A stretch of DNA of 64,000 bases, taken from the NCBI RefSeq assembly GCF_964340395.1, contig NC_135556.1, positions 10,891,001 to 10,955,000 on the forward strand, written 5' to 3'. The position numbers were made by a program, and so were the translations under genes. Source of the stretch: Glandiceps talaboti (lineage: Eukaryota > Hemichordata > Enteropneusta > Spengelidae). Of this stretch, positions 1 through 11,364 are shown piece after piece (position 1 is the stretch's first letter; each line of letters opens with the position of its first letter). The notes below the pieces were generated by a model. The model was not told the DNA's origin. It worked only from the letters and a program-made list of their open reading frames with translations, and did not search any database.

Positions 1-433
1 TAGCAAGAAATTGGGATTTTGCTATCTCAAAATGTATAATGTACAGTTTCCTGCATGGTTGTATCAAACAGAGCCAGTGAACACTAACATGAAAGGGGCT
101 GTACCATTCTCGTTTAGAGAAAACTCTAATACCAATAGAGTCAAACAATTGAGAATCAAATTTCCAAAAATGTATGACAAGTTATTCCCAAAAATTTAGT
201 CGTAAATTTTCCATTCTCCTGAAAATGTTTTCCTTTATATAAATGTCATACTCATAGTCTGTCCCTGTGAGTACATGTATGTTTTGTATCAAATTCATGA
301 GTGAGTTTGCCTTCCTTCCATTACGCCATGCCATGTATATGCTGTTGAATTTGTCTTCGTACCATTGATTGATTGCATTTTTTCACATTTATCTATTTTC
401 TAAAGAGCTTCTTCAATTGACAACATTTGAAAG

Positions 434-506
434 TGCTGTATACATTACACCATGTATGCTGTAAAAAATGCTTGTGAATGCATACAAGCATTTGACATTG
501 TCAGCA
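434..506 (+). CDS. Candidate exon upstream of 671
   Basis: The frame MYAVKNACECIQAFDIVS (ATG at 452) ends at a consensus-like donor GTCAGCA|GTGAGT in phase 1, matching the exon at 671. The left boundary is unclear: the acceptor at 433 lacks a close pyrimidine tract, and the ATG at 452 could instead be the start. Confidence 0.2.
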
Positions 507-670
507 GTGAGTACCTCAGTGATCTGATAATGGAGACACTCCTTTTTCTAGTGCTATTTCAAATTCCTCACAATTTTGTGAACTTATTGGATTTGGAGGT
601 GGGTTTATCAGGCAGTCTACTTGGCCTCTGGTAATGTTAGCCTTTAATGGCTATATACATGTTTATTCAG

Positions 671-790
671 GGAGCTGCAAACTCGGGGATTTGGAGGAGA
701 TAACAGCACTATATAGAGCTGCTATGGGGATGATTGTTGATAAAATATATGGACATTCAGACTACGCTGGCAAAGACATTAATGGCTCAA
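671..790 (+). CDS. Candidate internal exon (40 codons, phase 1-1)
   Basis: Acceptor acatgtttattcag and donor GGCTCAA|GTAAGG bound exactly 120 bp. One frame is open: SCKLGDLEEITALYRAAMGM then IVDKIYGHSDYAGKDINGS. It is a symmetric exon with good composition. It can join in phase to candidate exons at 434-506 and 1219-1259. I do not recognise the family. Confidence 0.42.
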
Positions 791-894
791 GTAAGGTCTG
801 AGTGAATAAACAGTCTTTAAGCTATTATATACTGATAGTGTTTTTACAAATATAGGTTGGGGAACCCTGGTTACATAAATGGAGAATCAATCAA

Positions 895-1165
895 TAATGC
901 AGTTTCCCACACATTTCTGCCCCGATTTTGTTTGGGGATCTTGATAAAAGGACTGGGGAACTCGTATGGGTTTTTACACATTTCTGCTATAATTTTGTGA
1001 AGCAACTTGAGAACTTGGGTAGGTTTTACATATTTCTACATGTACCCCAAATTTGTTTAGGACTCTCAGTAAAGTGACTTGAGAACTCGGTTACGTTTTA
1101 TGAAAATTCTGCCTCAATTTCATTTGGGAATCTCAATAAAGTGACTGAGGAACTCAGGTAAGCTT
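895..1165 (+). repeat. Degenerate tandem repeat, about 50-75 bp units
   Basis: Four diverged copies of a unit containing ACACATTTCTGCY, TTTGTTTGGG and GACTTGAGAACTCGG occur with starts near 909, 976, 1027 and 1100. Confidence 0.5.
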
Positions 1166-1218
1166 TTACCTACTTGAATACCACCCTCAGCAAAAACATT
1201 GACTGATTATTGAGAAAG

Positions 1219-1259
1219 CTGGTAAATCCATCAGACATGAGTTTAGGAAGTCCTGGAAG
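1219..1259 (+). CDS. Candidate short exon downstream of 790
   Basis: In the phase left by the donor at 790 this 41-bp stretch reads GKSIRHEFRKSWK and ends AAG|GTAAAA. The acceptor is weak. It is included because frame, phase and basic composition agree with the preceding exon. Confidence 0.14.
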
Positions 1260-3782
1260 GTAAAATCTGACAGCTTTTCACATCCAAGTTGTGATTTACC
1301 ATTTAGTAATGTGTAGGTCACTATTAGTGACTTTACATCATTCTAGCTGGCTTGCACTTTGTGTACCTATGCCCTGCCTACAACTCTAGCTTTACATTAT
1401 GTTTAAAAAAAAAAAAATCACGTACAAAATGTATGAAAATTAATGTTCATGGATGAATATGAATATTTTTTGACTTTGCAAGTAGAAAATTTCAATTGTA
1501 AGTGCAAAATGTACCACATTGTCGCATATTATATTATATAGTACATGTGGCATACATGAACAAACAAATCAGAATTTATTCACATGAAAAGAAAAGAAAT
1601 GAAAGTACAAACATCTCGTCAGACAAAAGTAAACAACAAATCTGACTCACAAAATGCTTTTGGGTAGGCTAGACACAGGAAAATAGTTTAAGTAAACTAA
1701 ATCAAGTCTAGACACATTGATAATAGCAAAAATAAAGCTTTTTGACATTTAACCTTGAAGGTCACATGTCAAGGTCAAAATGCCATTTGAACATAAATTC
1801 ACACTACACAATATGGTTTAGACATCATGCTCTGTGAAATTGTTTTTTCAGGTTTGGCAAAAGTTGTCAGGATTAAAATAAATACGCAAATTTATAGTGA
1901 TACTACACAATATGGTTTAGACATCAAATTTGAGTACATCTGTAAAACTATCTGTTCTTAAAATTTGGCCAAAGTTGTTAGGATTAAATACACAAATGAA
2001 AACTGAATGGTCTCAACAGAACTCAACTAAAAAAAAAAATTGGTCGTGCTGAGTACAGACATACAAATATGTAGAGTGCAATGAACCTGTTGAGATGTAC
2101 AAATAAGTCGTACACATATCATAAAAACTTGTAGGATTTCACAATCTTTCTTATTGGCCATGAATTTCTTCTCATCTGTGTTTATTACATGTCTTACATT
2201 ACATCCCATGGCCAGAGTCTCTATTGAATAATCCTTACAAGTACAATAGCAATAAATCTAAATGTCCTTTCTAAAAATTTAATCTCATCAGAGTTCAAAG
2301 ACCTCCTGTTCTTTGATGAAATTGTGTTCTCATTGTCGACATACACGTAACTGTCGCAACTGTAATAACCTGCTGCAACTTTTTTGAAGTTTAGTATATC
2401 TTTATGTTAGACATGGCCAAATCAGCTCTCAAAAGTCAAAATACGGTAAAAATCTGCAACCAAATATTTTTACAGATAAGCTGTGTGGAAACTGCTTTTT
2501 GTATTACTAATACTATGATTTGGAGACCAGCATCGACACCTGATCATGTCACATGATCTTGAACCTGGGTTGGTCAGTTTTATTTGAAATTCTAAATTTT
2601 TATCAAATAATCTAATAACGACTACAAACTGTTGTAAATTATTCGATCTGAATCACAATATGCTTATATACTGTACAAATAATGAACTGCTGAGGGAAGA
2701 ACATGTCTATTACAGCTTTTGTAATAATATTCTATTGAACTTGGTGCACAAATGTCTGCATTAATGGCATATGAACAATGTAAATAAGGATGTGTAGAAT
2801 CAAACTACTCGTGTCGTATTATAACACGCAAGACCGACTTTTTAAAAGCATGGCTGATTTTGAAGTGATGCTAGACAGGTGTACACTGACTGAATAATGA
2901 ATAGAGAACCTACAATAAAAACATTGATGTGTTTGTACCTTCAAAGTAACAACATTAAAATGTAATCTTATTATCAAAAATTTCTTTCACTCAACCGTCC
3001 ACAAAGACTGCCCAAGTTATCATCCACCTTTTGATCAATATCCATGAATATGACACGATTTACGTGCTCAAAGATTACTATAACAGATTCCGTTTTTTTA
3101 TGAATGCAATAAAAAAGCACTTTCTGATAGAACGTTTACCGAGCAGTTTGATACAGTATGTGACTACTACTAATGGTGGCATTAAATATTGAATTTACCT
3201 CAAATGCATAAAAATGTATTATCAATCTCGTCTGGAGGACCAGTAATACTAGCCTAAGACTGTAGACAATTGTAATTTTAAGCCGGACTACAGAAATAAC
3301 ATGTTCTTTTTTTAACCAGCTGATAAGTCCAACTTCTATATATTTGGTATTCTGATAGATTTAACGGTCCAATTTCCCATACTATATAGCAACATCACTT
3401 TAAGTGTTGTACAATGAAGTGGTCTTAGCATGGATTTATAGTACATGTATGACCGTACAAGCCATTGCACTTTCTCAACTCCCTAGGAACCATATAAATC
3501 TTGCTGCACTAGACACTATGGCGTTACCCATTACATAGTCTAGGGTAGACATGTTCATTCATACTACATGTATAAATGTCAGCTGCATATGCTTGTAGCC
3601 CTAGCCCTCCCCTTCCCCCAAAAAAGAACATTTATTTCCATTCGACGTCTCAATTACTATTCAATGTCAAAACCTTTCACTGAAAACATGAACTACAGAG
3701 AAGAAAATATGTAAATCCTAAAAATGTGCAATAAGGATATATCAAGATATGAATATCAAAGCTTTATACTGTCTCCCCCCCC
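1260..3782. other. Non-coding stretch
   Basis: AT-rich unique DNA apart from the duplication at 1803-2000. I see no exon, RNA gene or element boundary. Confidence 0.5.
1803..2000 (+). repeat. Direct duplication, about 99 bp
   Basis: ACTACACAATATGGTTTAG at 1803 recurs at 1902, and both are followed by TTTGGCMAAAGTTGTYAGGATTAAA. Confidence 0.65.
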
Positions 3783-4085
3783 CAACAATCACACCCTGAC
3801 AATTTCAGTATGTTGAGTGTAATGAATACAATGTACATATCCACTCAATTAGGATATACAGCCCCCTCCCCCTCCCCAACAGTGACACCCTGACAATGAT
3901 AATACTAATGTTCAAAGAATTTGAGGTAATGAATGTACATGTATATTCACCCAACTGGGGTATACAACCCCCCTCCCCCACCCCCAACCCCACCCCCACC
4001 CACCCACCAAACAATCACATCCTGACAATTTCAATATTACTGTTCAAAGAGTTTGAGGTAATGAATACATATTCACTTAACTAGG
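3783..4085 (+). repeat. Three-copy C-rich tandem repeat
   Basis: Units start CAACAATCACACCCTGACAA at 3783, with copies at 3877 and 4008 (spacing 94 and 131). Each carries a C-rich run of variable length, TTCAAAGARTTTGAGGTAATGAAT and ATTCACYYAACT. Length differences come from expansion of the C tracts. Confidence 0.65.
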
Positions 4086-4187
4086 GCTGACGTGAGTCTT
4101 TAAAAGTTTAATAAGTTCCCATTATGTCTGTTATTAACTTGAGATGGAATCAAGGTCAATAACATGGCATGTTTTACTTTTTTGGAG

Positions 4188-4305
4188 TGGAATTACGCAC
4201 CTACAAGGTCAGAACAGGTTCCATTATTGTCACTAGGAATGAGTGGAAGATATAGTCTGAGTCACCGTATATTAAACTTCAAATGGTGTCCCCTCCCTCA
4301 ACAAG
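4188..4305 (+). CDS. Candidate internal exon (39 codons, phase 0-1)
   Basis: Acceptor gttttacttttttggag and donor CAACAAG|GTAAGA bound 118 bp open as WNYAPTRSEQVPLLSLGMSG then RYSLSHRILNFKWCPLPQQ. The entry phase matches the exit of 1219-1259. The surrounding DNA is repeat-like, so this may be chance. Confidence 0.22.
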
Positions 4306-5207
4306 GTAAGAATGTATCAATAGGAGATATGAACACACTTGTAATTTATGTATTCTTCCTGAACGTGGCACATACATATACCATAAGCTACACCATACAC
4401 AAATTTCACACCAGTCTGCCTTGTAGTTTCAGAGATCTACCCCAGAATCACATTTTTAGACATAATTTTCATATCACAACAGAGGTCAAAAACAGGTCAT
4501 GAACAATTCTTCATTTAAACATCCCTGGAAACACCCCCCCCCCCCCCCCACCAATGTTCACCCCAGTCTGCTGATTTTAATATTTTGGTGGTCACGATAT
4601 TTTACCCTTCTCCCAGCTAGATCTAACACTATGTAGGGGTTCGCTCATGAACTTCTAGAGTGGGTTTACAAACAGAACAAACAATTTTACGAAATGGATG
4701 ATGTCCCATGGGAGCCTCCTGAGGTGTGAAACTTGTCAAAGATCCAAACCAATTTGTACCCGTTTAGTACTTGTAAACAATTTCATGATATTTTTTAATA
4801 TCTAACTGAATGACTTCAATAAACAGACTCTACAGACAGACATGTTGTTTTTTATGTGGGTTGTATTCACCCAAGGTCTGTTTTTGCTTAGTACAGAGAG
4901 TGTTGTATTAAAGGTGACACATACCTATATATCCTGACTGTGTTGACAGCATAGCACTCTCTAAATGTTTTAATTTAGTTAGCCTTAGGAATTCTTTCTC
5001 ATATATCCAGGTAATTAGGGTCTCCTTTTAATACACAATCTTACGGGGAGGAGTTGACACACTTCCTTCAAAACAACCTGTCAATTGTAACAGTGTTCAC
5101 CGTCAACACATTCTGGCTTCTTAGAAAAGACAATTTATGACATGTTTGGATGGCCAGACAGCCTTCCCTTATGTAAACCACATGTGTTGTTTTAAATCTA
5201 GCAGTTA

Positions 5208-5640
5208 AAGGCCCATGTCATGTTAGGAAATTAAAATTTGGAGGAAATAAAAAGACAGAGAAAGTATGTATGGCTCCAATGATCAGATAGTAGGGATCGA
5301 AGACCATGGAATTGAAACATTGGGCTTTATGGGCAGTCCGATGTATTTAAAGATCTGTGTCGGATTGAGGATGAAAATTGGGACGAAATAAGCTATCTGA
5401 CTAAAGCTATAGAGAAAGTTTGTATGACTCCATGGATAAGATAATAGTGATCCAAAACCATGGTTTCAGACTTTGGGGTTTATTTGAAGTTGGATTTATT
5501 TAACGGTCCATATCAGATTAGGATTAATATTTTGGTGCAAAAAAAAAATAGGCTGGCAAAGCTATAGAAAAAGCTGTTCCACAACAAGAGAATGATCCTA
5601 TTTATAGCATTATATAATACCATAACACTAACAGTTTATA
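5208..5640 (+). repeat. Dispersed repeat family A, about 2.5 tandem units
   Basis: Each unit runs from AAAGGCCCATRTCAGATTAGG through GCTATAGARAAAGTT to an ATGATCC-rich end. The same family recurs in the same orientation at 9963, 28935 and 60252, so it is an interspersed element rather than a local array. Confidence 0.6.
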
Positions 5641-6200
5641 GTGTATCACATAGCAAAATATTATGCAATTCTTGTCATTTTCTTGTATACTCAATAATGA
5701 TCGATGGTGTATACTTACAGGAACCTTAAATTATTGCATTATCGAAATTTTGATATAATCAACATTGTACGCTATTTGAAGGGGTATTTCATCATGTATT
5801 TTGTGACATCTTGGTACACATTTCACTAAAATGTCAGAATAGTTGTTGTAAATCATTCATTGAGATGTGTATAAGCCTCAAGTGTTTTATCCGATAGTTT
5901 CTTATTCCAAGATAACAACCCTACTATAATTAGATTATATTATATCTGATCAAATCTAATAATGTTTATGGTGTGTGAGATTTGTCCACACTACATTTGG
6001 ATTTCTTGATGTGTGTATGACTATGTACTGTACATGTAAATTACGACATGTAGCTATCTCATTACATACAACTATGTACACAAAATGGAAGGTTTATTAT
6101 GAATTTATGCTGCCACACTTTTGTACACTAAAAAAAAACAAGCTATGATTAGTTAACATAATACAAGGGCTTGTTACTATGATTATGACACATACATGTA

Positions 6201-6600
6201 GTACTAGACACTTGCACTACACTATAAAGTAATATGCATTATGGTCTTGCAATGTACAGGGCTCTTTACAAAACAAAGTACTGGACACTTGCACCACACT
6301 ATCAGTAATATATACATGACATTACTTGGTCTGAAATGTATACGGATCTGTAAAGAACATAGTACTAGACACTTGCACCACACTATAAGTAATATGCATT
6401 ATGATCTTGAAATGTATACAGATCTTTACAAAACAAAGTACTAGACACTTGCACCATACTATCAGTAATATATGCATGACATTACTTGATCTTGAAATGT
6501 ACAGGGATCTTTATAGAACACAATACTTGACAGAACATAGTACTAGACACTTGTACCACACCACACCACACCATCAGTACATGCACAACATTATTTGAAC
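6201..6600 (+). repeat. Tandem repeat, 76-102 bp units
   Basis: GTACTAGACACTTGCACCAC-type starts occur at 6201, 6278, 6362, 6438 and 6540, each followed by TCAGTAATAT and GAAATGTACAGGGATCTTTA. Short ORFs translated across it are repeat artefacts. Confidence 0.8.
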
Positions 6601-7043
6601 TGCAAATGAACAGAGATCTTTACAAGAAAGTAGTCCCTGATAATCAGCAAGGGTGCAAAACAAAGATTACATGCATATTTCCCATATCATATGTCAATCC
6701 CTGACCCTGGTCCAGATAAATCAGACCATTGCCTTGTAGTGTAACAAGTCCAGACAGACAGATCCTATTATAGTACAAGTAGCCCCATGGGCAAAGTATA
6801 TTATAAAGGAATACCATCCTACCATTTAGAAAGATCTAGAGTTAAGTGCTGATGGCACTGACATATTCAAGTACGGTTTGTTTTTGAGGGGACTGTACCT
6901 TGACTGACTATATTTGGTTTTAAATTTTTGCTTGAAGTGGTTCCGTTCAAAGTACAGGTAGACTACCCACCCTACTTTGTGTAAGGCAACAAATGATCAC
7001 AAGAAAACCATCTGCCCCCATTAAAGGGACACGGATAAGATCT

Positions 7044-7155
7044 GAACATTGTGATTACTGTAAACATTATTGCATACCTGTATGCAAATGATATGAAAAT
7101 GAATGCACACCTATTCCTTGTACCTGAAAGTATGGTATCGCAAAGTGTGATTCAT
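7044..7155 (+). repeat. Dispersed repeat B, copy 1
   Basis: Shares TGTATGCAAATGATATG and flanking blocks with 10720-10822, including an ACATTATTGCATACC-like left part and a right part around a GCGATAG/TCGCAAAG segment. Only two copies were seen in the window. Confidence 0.4.
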
Positions 7156-7525
7156 AAAGAATATTGCTGTTCGAGGTAAACATATGTAATCCTTCAGTGA
7201 AGCAAAAGCACTATATAACAGAACTCCATGACATGTAGGTGAAAGTGTGAGTACACAGGAATATTTGTATGCTTCCTTGCAATCTTTTCTGATTCATATT
7301 CACTCCCTATATGCTTGTGAAGTACGACCAAAGAGAGAGAACATGGCAAGCACTTATGCACATACCCCGAGTACGCCATACTTACACATGGTAGCTTTCA
7401 TGTCATGGGGATCTGTCAGTATGTGTGGCTTCACTGAAGAATTGCATGTTATTCAACTTAATGAAACAGGAGTTATCACCACTCATAACTGTGAAATCTG
7501 TTGCAGCACATTTATGCATCCTGAA

Positions 7526-7567
7526 TACATGATTTGATGACATTATTTTATGTCATCAAATCATGTA
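7526..7567. other. Perfect 18-bp hairpin with 6-base loop
   Basis: Arms TACATGATTTGATGACAT (7526-7543) and its exact reverse complement (7550-7567) flank the loop TATTTT. It is outside any repeat array. Confidence 0.85.
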
Positions 7568-7746
7568 CCCAAAAGTTGATGATGCAAGAATCATTGAGAA
7601 AATGTACATGCATACAGACACCTGTCAATGCTATGTGGAGAATTTTGGGCTTCTTTCAGTCAATGACAAATACAAAGCTAGATGATAGATGATGCTTAGA
7701 TAGTTATAAATTACTAGATAAAAACCTTGTCTGAAGTTGGCCCAAG

Positions 7747-8150
7747 TCCCTTTAATATCACCCCTCCCTCCCCTTCACCATATTGAAAATCACATTCGTA
7801 TGATCTGAATTCCCAGAAGTATTGAGATACATCATCTTCCTTGAAATACGTTCATTCTCATTCCAGATGCATTTACTTCCAGGAATAAATTTGAAGAAAT
7901 GAACATATGTTCATGAATAATGTACATCTGATGTGGGATAAAGTCCCTTTTATAATACCATCCCTACCCCCTTCCACCATCTTCAAAATCACATCCGTAT
8001 GAACTGAATTCCCAGAAGTATAGAGACACATCATCTTCCTTCGTTTTGTGTGTTTTACTTATCTCAAGTACGTTCATTATTATTCCGGATGAATTTACTT
8101 CCCAGTTTCAATTTAAGGAAATGAACATGAATTCATGAATAATGTACCAC
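7747..8150 (+). repeat. Direct duplication, about 195 bp
   Basis: Two diverged copies (about 7747-7925 and 7943-8145) share GTCCCTTTTATAATAYCA, TGAATTCCCAGAAGTAT, ACACATCATCTTCCTT, TACGTTCATT and ATTCATGAATAATGTAC blocks in the same order. The second copy has an insertion after CTTCCTT. Confidence 0.75.
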
Positions 8151-8179
8151 ATTGTGCATCAGTGTTAAAACCTCATTGT

Positions 8180-8400
8180 CATCCCATTCAGACTGAAATG
8201 ACTCTTTTGAGGTGAAGTCGCCTGGAAAATAGCCGTCTCACTTGTAACATGAAGCAAGCCTATAAAGCAATTAATTTCATTCAGACAGCGCTGTCAGCAG
8301 ACTTAAGGCTGTAATTAGACTCGCTATTTGCCAACAGCATGCAAGTAAATCCTCCTATCAACAGCTTTGTAGATGAAACTGACTTCCTTGCATACAGATG
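8180..8400. promoter_or_regulatory. Possible conserved non-coding element
   Basis: Complex, non-repetitive sequence with no ORF and a developmental-enhancer look: AAGCAATTAATTTCATTC, the palindrome ACAGCGCTGT, GACTTAAGGCTGTAATTAGA (homeodomain ATTA cores) and GCTATTTGCCAACAGCATG. It sits between repeats. Inference only. Confidence 0.25.
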
Positions 8401-8576
8401 TAAAAAAAAAATACAATCTTTTACAGTTAAAGTCACCTGTGTTCTACAATGTAATCGATATATGCATTAAAGTTGTAAGATGAGCAAGGGTGAGCTGATC
8501 AATACCAATTTATATAGACAGTCTTTAATATACATGTATGTATGTATGTACATGTACGTGTACGTGTACATGACTG

Positions 8577-8728
8577 TACACAGTGTGCCTTCTAATGATA
8601 GTCAAATTATGAGTCAAAATGATAAAAACTGGGATTTCTTGTGAGTCACCACATAGTAAGAGATAGGTGAACACCAAATTTTGGTGCGTCAGTGGCGCGT
8701 CAAATTGGCTTAGAGGGCACACTGTGTA
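8577..8728. mobile_element. MITE-like element with 17-bp terminal inverted repeats
   Basis: TACACAGTGTGCCTTCT at 8577 pairs with AGAGGGCACACTGTGTA ending at 8728, with one mismatch. The 152-bp unit also holds the palindrome CACCAAATTTTGGTG near its right end. No clean target-site duplication is visible, so the superfamily is open. Confidence 0.5.
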
Positions 8729-9038
8729 TGAACATGTACATATACATAGCCTAGAATCAAGCCGTGTCGTGATTTTGCTGATGCTTTTTTCCTTACCATG
8801 CCTGGCATTTTACATACAGTCAAACCTAAAATCAGATTACGATTTCCCCGCAGCAACGTTAAATATGGTAATCACGTTTACATCATACACTTCAACCCTC
8901 TGAGTTGGTTTTAATCATGTGATATTGACATCACCTCACAGAGGGAAGAGTTAAAAACCCAATATGAATTTGCAACTGTTTTCTGATCATACTTGTAGCT
9001 TCATTAAAACATATTGTCAGGCATAGTAGCAGAAAAGT

Positions 9039-9335
9039 CTGGGCTCGAAATTAGCAGTAATCCCATGTCCATAGATTACCAAATTCTTGTCAAGAGGGGT
9101 TACCAAAATTTGCAGCTGGTAGCCCACTCAGGCTACCACTGATTATGCGATCATTTAAGTGACTGAAGATTTACAGACAATGGCGTATTTTAATATCTCA
9201 CATATTTCCAATAGAGGAACTCTCTGTTTTCAGTTCACGAATATATGACTATTGGTCACCATCCTTGGGGCTAGCACTTTCAGAAATTGGTAGCCCACTG
9301 GGCGCACCAAAGAAAAAGGTTAATTCTGAGCCCTG
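9039..9335. mobile_element. hAT-like non-autonomous element
   Basis: CTGGGCTCGAAATTA at the left pairs imperfectly with TAATTCTGAGCCCTG at the right. CAGGGCTC-type ends are characteristic of hAT elements. Inside, GGTAGCCCACT appears twice. The expected 8-bp target duplication (agaaaagt and aaaatgag) is not exact. 297 bp, no transposase. Confidence 0.45.
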
Positions 9336-9962
9336 AAAATGAGAGCAAAATTCCCCGACGACTGGATTTCTACGCCAGTATGTAAACACAACTAAACAGT
9401 AACGTTACACTGTTAACATTCTACACGACTATGTCTAATGTGTGTACACTTCTGTATCTAGGGATGTTATCCATCTCACTAGTCTATACATAACATGTAT
9501 TTCCCTAACCTTTTGTTGAAGTAAAGCAATCATTTCAAACAACGAAAAGGTGTACAGACTATCGAATTACTTCTAAACAGTACATTGGAACTTTAACGAC
9601 AGATTTACCTTTCTCTTTCTTTTTCTAAATTCTTTGTTCATATATCAATATTTTCTCTAAACACGGCAATGCCTTTTTTTATTTAATCTACTTTACGGGA
9701 GTCAAGAAGTGCTTTGTAGAATTACAGGAAACAGGCCCCTGGGAAGTTCTGCAACTTTCATGTACATGAAAAAGCTTGGGTATATCTACACGTTTGGGCT
9801 TCTGAAACTTATCGATCACCATTTCTTCGAAAGCAGCTTGTTGTAGCAAATGTGGACAATAGCAATGTTATAGCACCTGTGACACTTATACATGTAAAAG
9901 TGACTATAGCTATTTCGGTTTTCCGAAATTTTTAAGCATCTACTCTTGTATAAAGTCTACTG

Positions 9963-10127
9963 CGGATTCTGATTAAAATGTACACTAGGTGTGAAAAACA
10001 GTCGTTTGGCAGTTAGAAATATATAGAAAAAGTTTGTAAAGAACAGAAGAATGATCGAGGCCTGTGTAATCCTTACAAAGATAACATGAATGTGATGACG
10101 TGGGACTCAAACACGGCCCTTTAAATA
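9963..10127 (+). repeat. Dispersed repeat family A, single copy
   Basis: Contains GTGAAAAACAGTCGT, ATATAGAAAAAGTTTG, AGAATGATC, GATAACAT, GGGACTCAAA and CCCTTTAAA in the family order. Confidence 0.6.
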
Positions 10128-10719
10128 TGTCAACCATTAGTGCAGTGTCTTGTATAAAACCACCACTTAGGGAGTCCAACATCTTACTGATAACCTAGGG
10201 AGTCTTTAGCTATTAGTGTTTTTGAAATTTTGGAGCATCCTCTCAAAAAATGTGCTACATGTACCGAAGTTGCAATAATTTGGGATCATTTCTTTGCACT
10301 GAGGTAATTTTTCCTAATTTAGAACACACACCTAGGGAGACCTGTGTCTTTAGTTGCAAGTTAGGGTGTCTAACTTAAATGTCATCTACGACAGTATACC
10401 TGAGAAAATAAATACTGATTTCAATCAAATCACTATATCTGTACGACATCTTTGCAAAATATTTAAATTATGTATTATTTAAAGTTGAAATATTTATAGC
10501 TTATTAAATATTTCTAAAAAAAAAACACTTCAAAAAGCAATAAAAAAGTGCCAATCTTAGGTTCTAGAAGATAAATATAGTAAAGTGACCAGATTTTGTT
10601 ATTTTTGTAATGATCTCGCTATACAGAGATATCAGTAAAAGAAAATCTATTATTACATATGTCCCAGAGATTACTTGCACTGGTGTGCACCATACTACTG
10701 GGAGGATTTTCCCTGCAGT

Positions 10720-10822
10720 GCAATACCGAAAACATTACTACATACCCGCATGCAAATGATATGCAAATGAGGATGCAATAGTTTGCTACAAATGAAATTG
10801 TGCGATAGCGCTGTATGATTTG
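10720..10822 (+). repeat. Dispersed repeat B, copy 2
   Basis: Diverged second copy of the 7044-7155 sequence, in the same orientation. Confidence 0.4.
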
Positions 10823-11243
10823 TAACAATATGGAACATTTCTCAATCTAATATTTGTTTAACTACAAATGCATCTTTAGGCTATTAGTATTCGTGAAGTG
10901 TTTCTTACTTTTTTAGTCGTGAATAATATTGCAAATTTAACAGTTTTAAGACTAGAAGCAATCGGTATTTGTGTTTGCTTCCTCATCATTCTTTTATCTT
11001 AAGTACAAAGTAAATATGTTCTGGATATCTTTGTATTTCACATGTCATCATCAATCACAAGAAATTTGATGAAGGTGAAGAAGTAGTCCGTAATAACATC
11101 TCTTTCACAACAACTCCAGCATTCAGGTTGGTCTCATTTTAAAATTAAGAGCTCAAGAATAAGAATGTTGGCATTAGTAAATATGTTGGAATTAGTTTCT
11201 TATCTGTTGTACGGTTTGATAAACTCTTAAAAATTGCGACACA

Positions 11244-11364
11244 TTACAAATGAGATATCCCAATATTCATACAAAGATACAAAATATACTTGAAGCCTCC
11301 ATAATTTGTTTTTGAATCGATTTGAACATAATTCAAACTAGACGGCTCTTTTTGTCCAAAATCA
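11244..11364 (-). CDS. Candidate terminal exon (39 codons plus stop)
   Basis: The acceptor is strong (ctcttcacaaaaatcccatgtttgcag). The phase-2 frame reads DFGQKEPSSLNYVQIDSKTN then YGGFKYILYLCMNIGISHL and a stop at 11244. An alternative donor AA|GTATAT after GGF would make it internal. No partner exon was identified and the family is not recognised. Confidence 0.28.

Noticed and set aside
8521-8575. Possible Z-DNA or recombination site in TACATGTATGTATGTACATGTACG
   Set aside because: TACATGTA palindromes are scattered throughout the window and this one is not distinctive.
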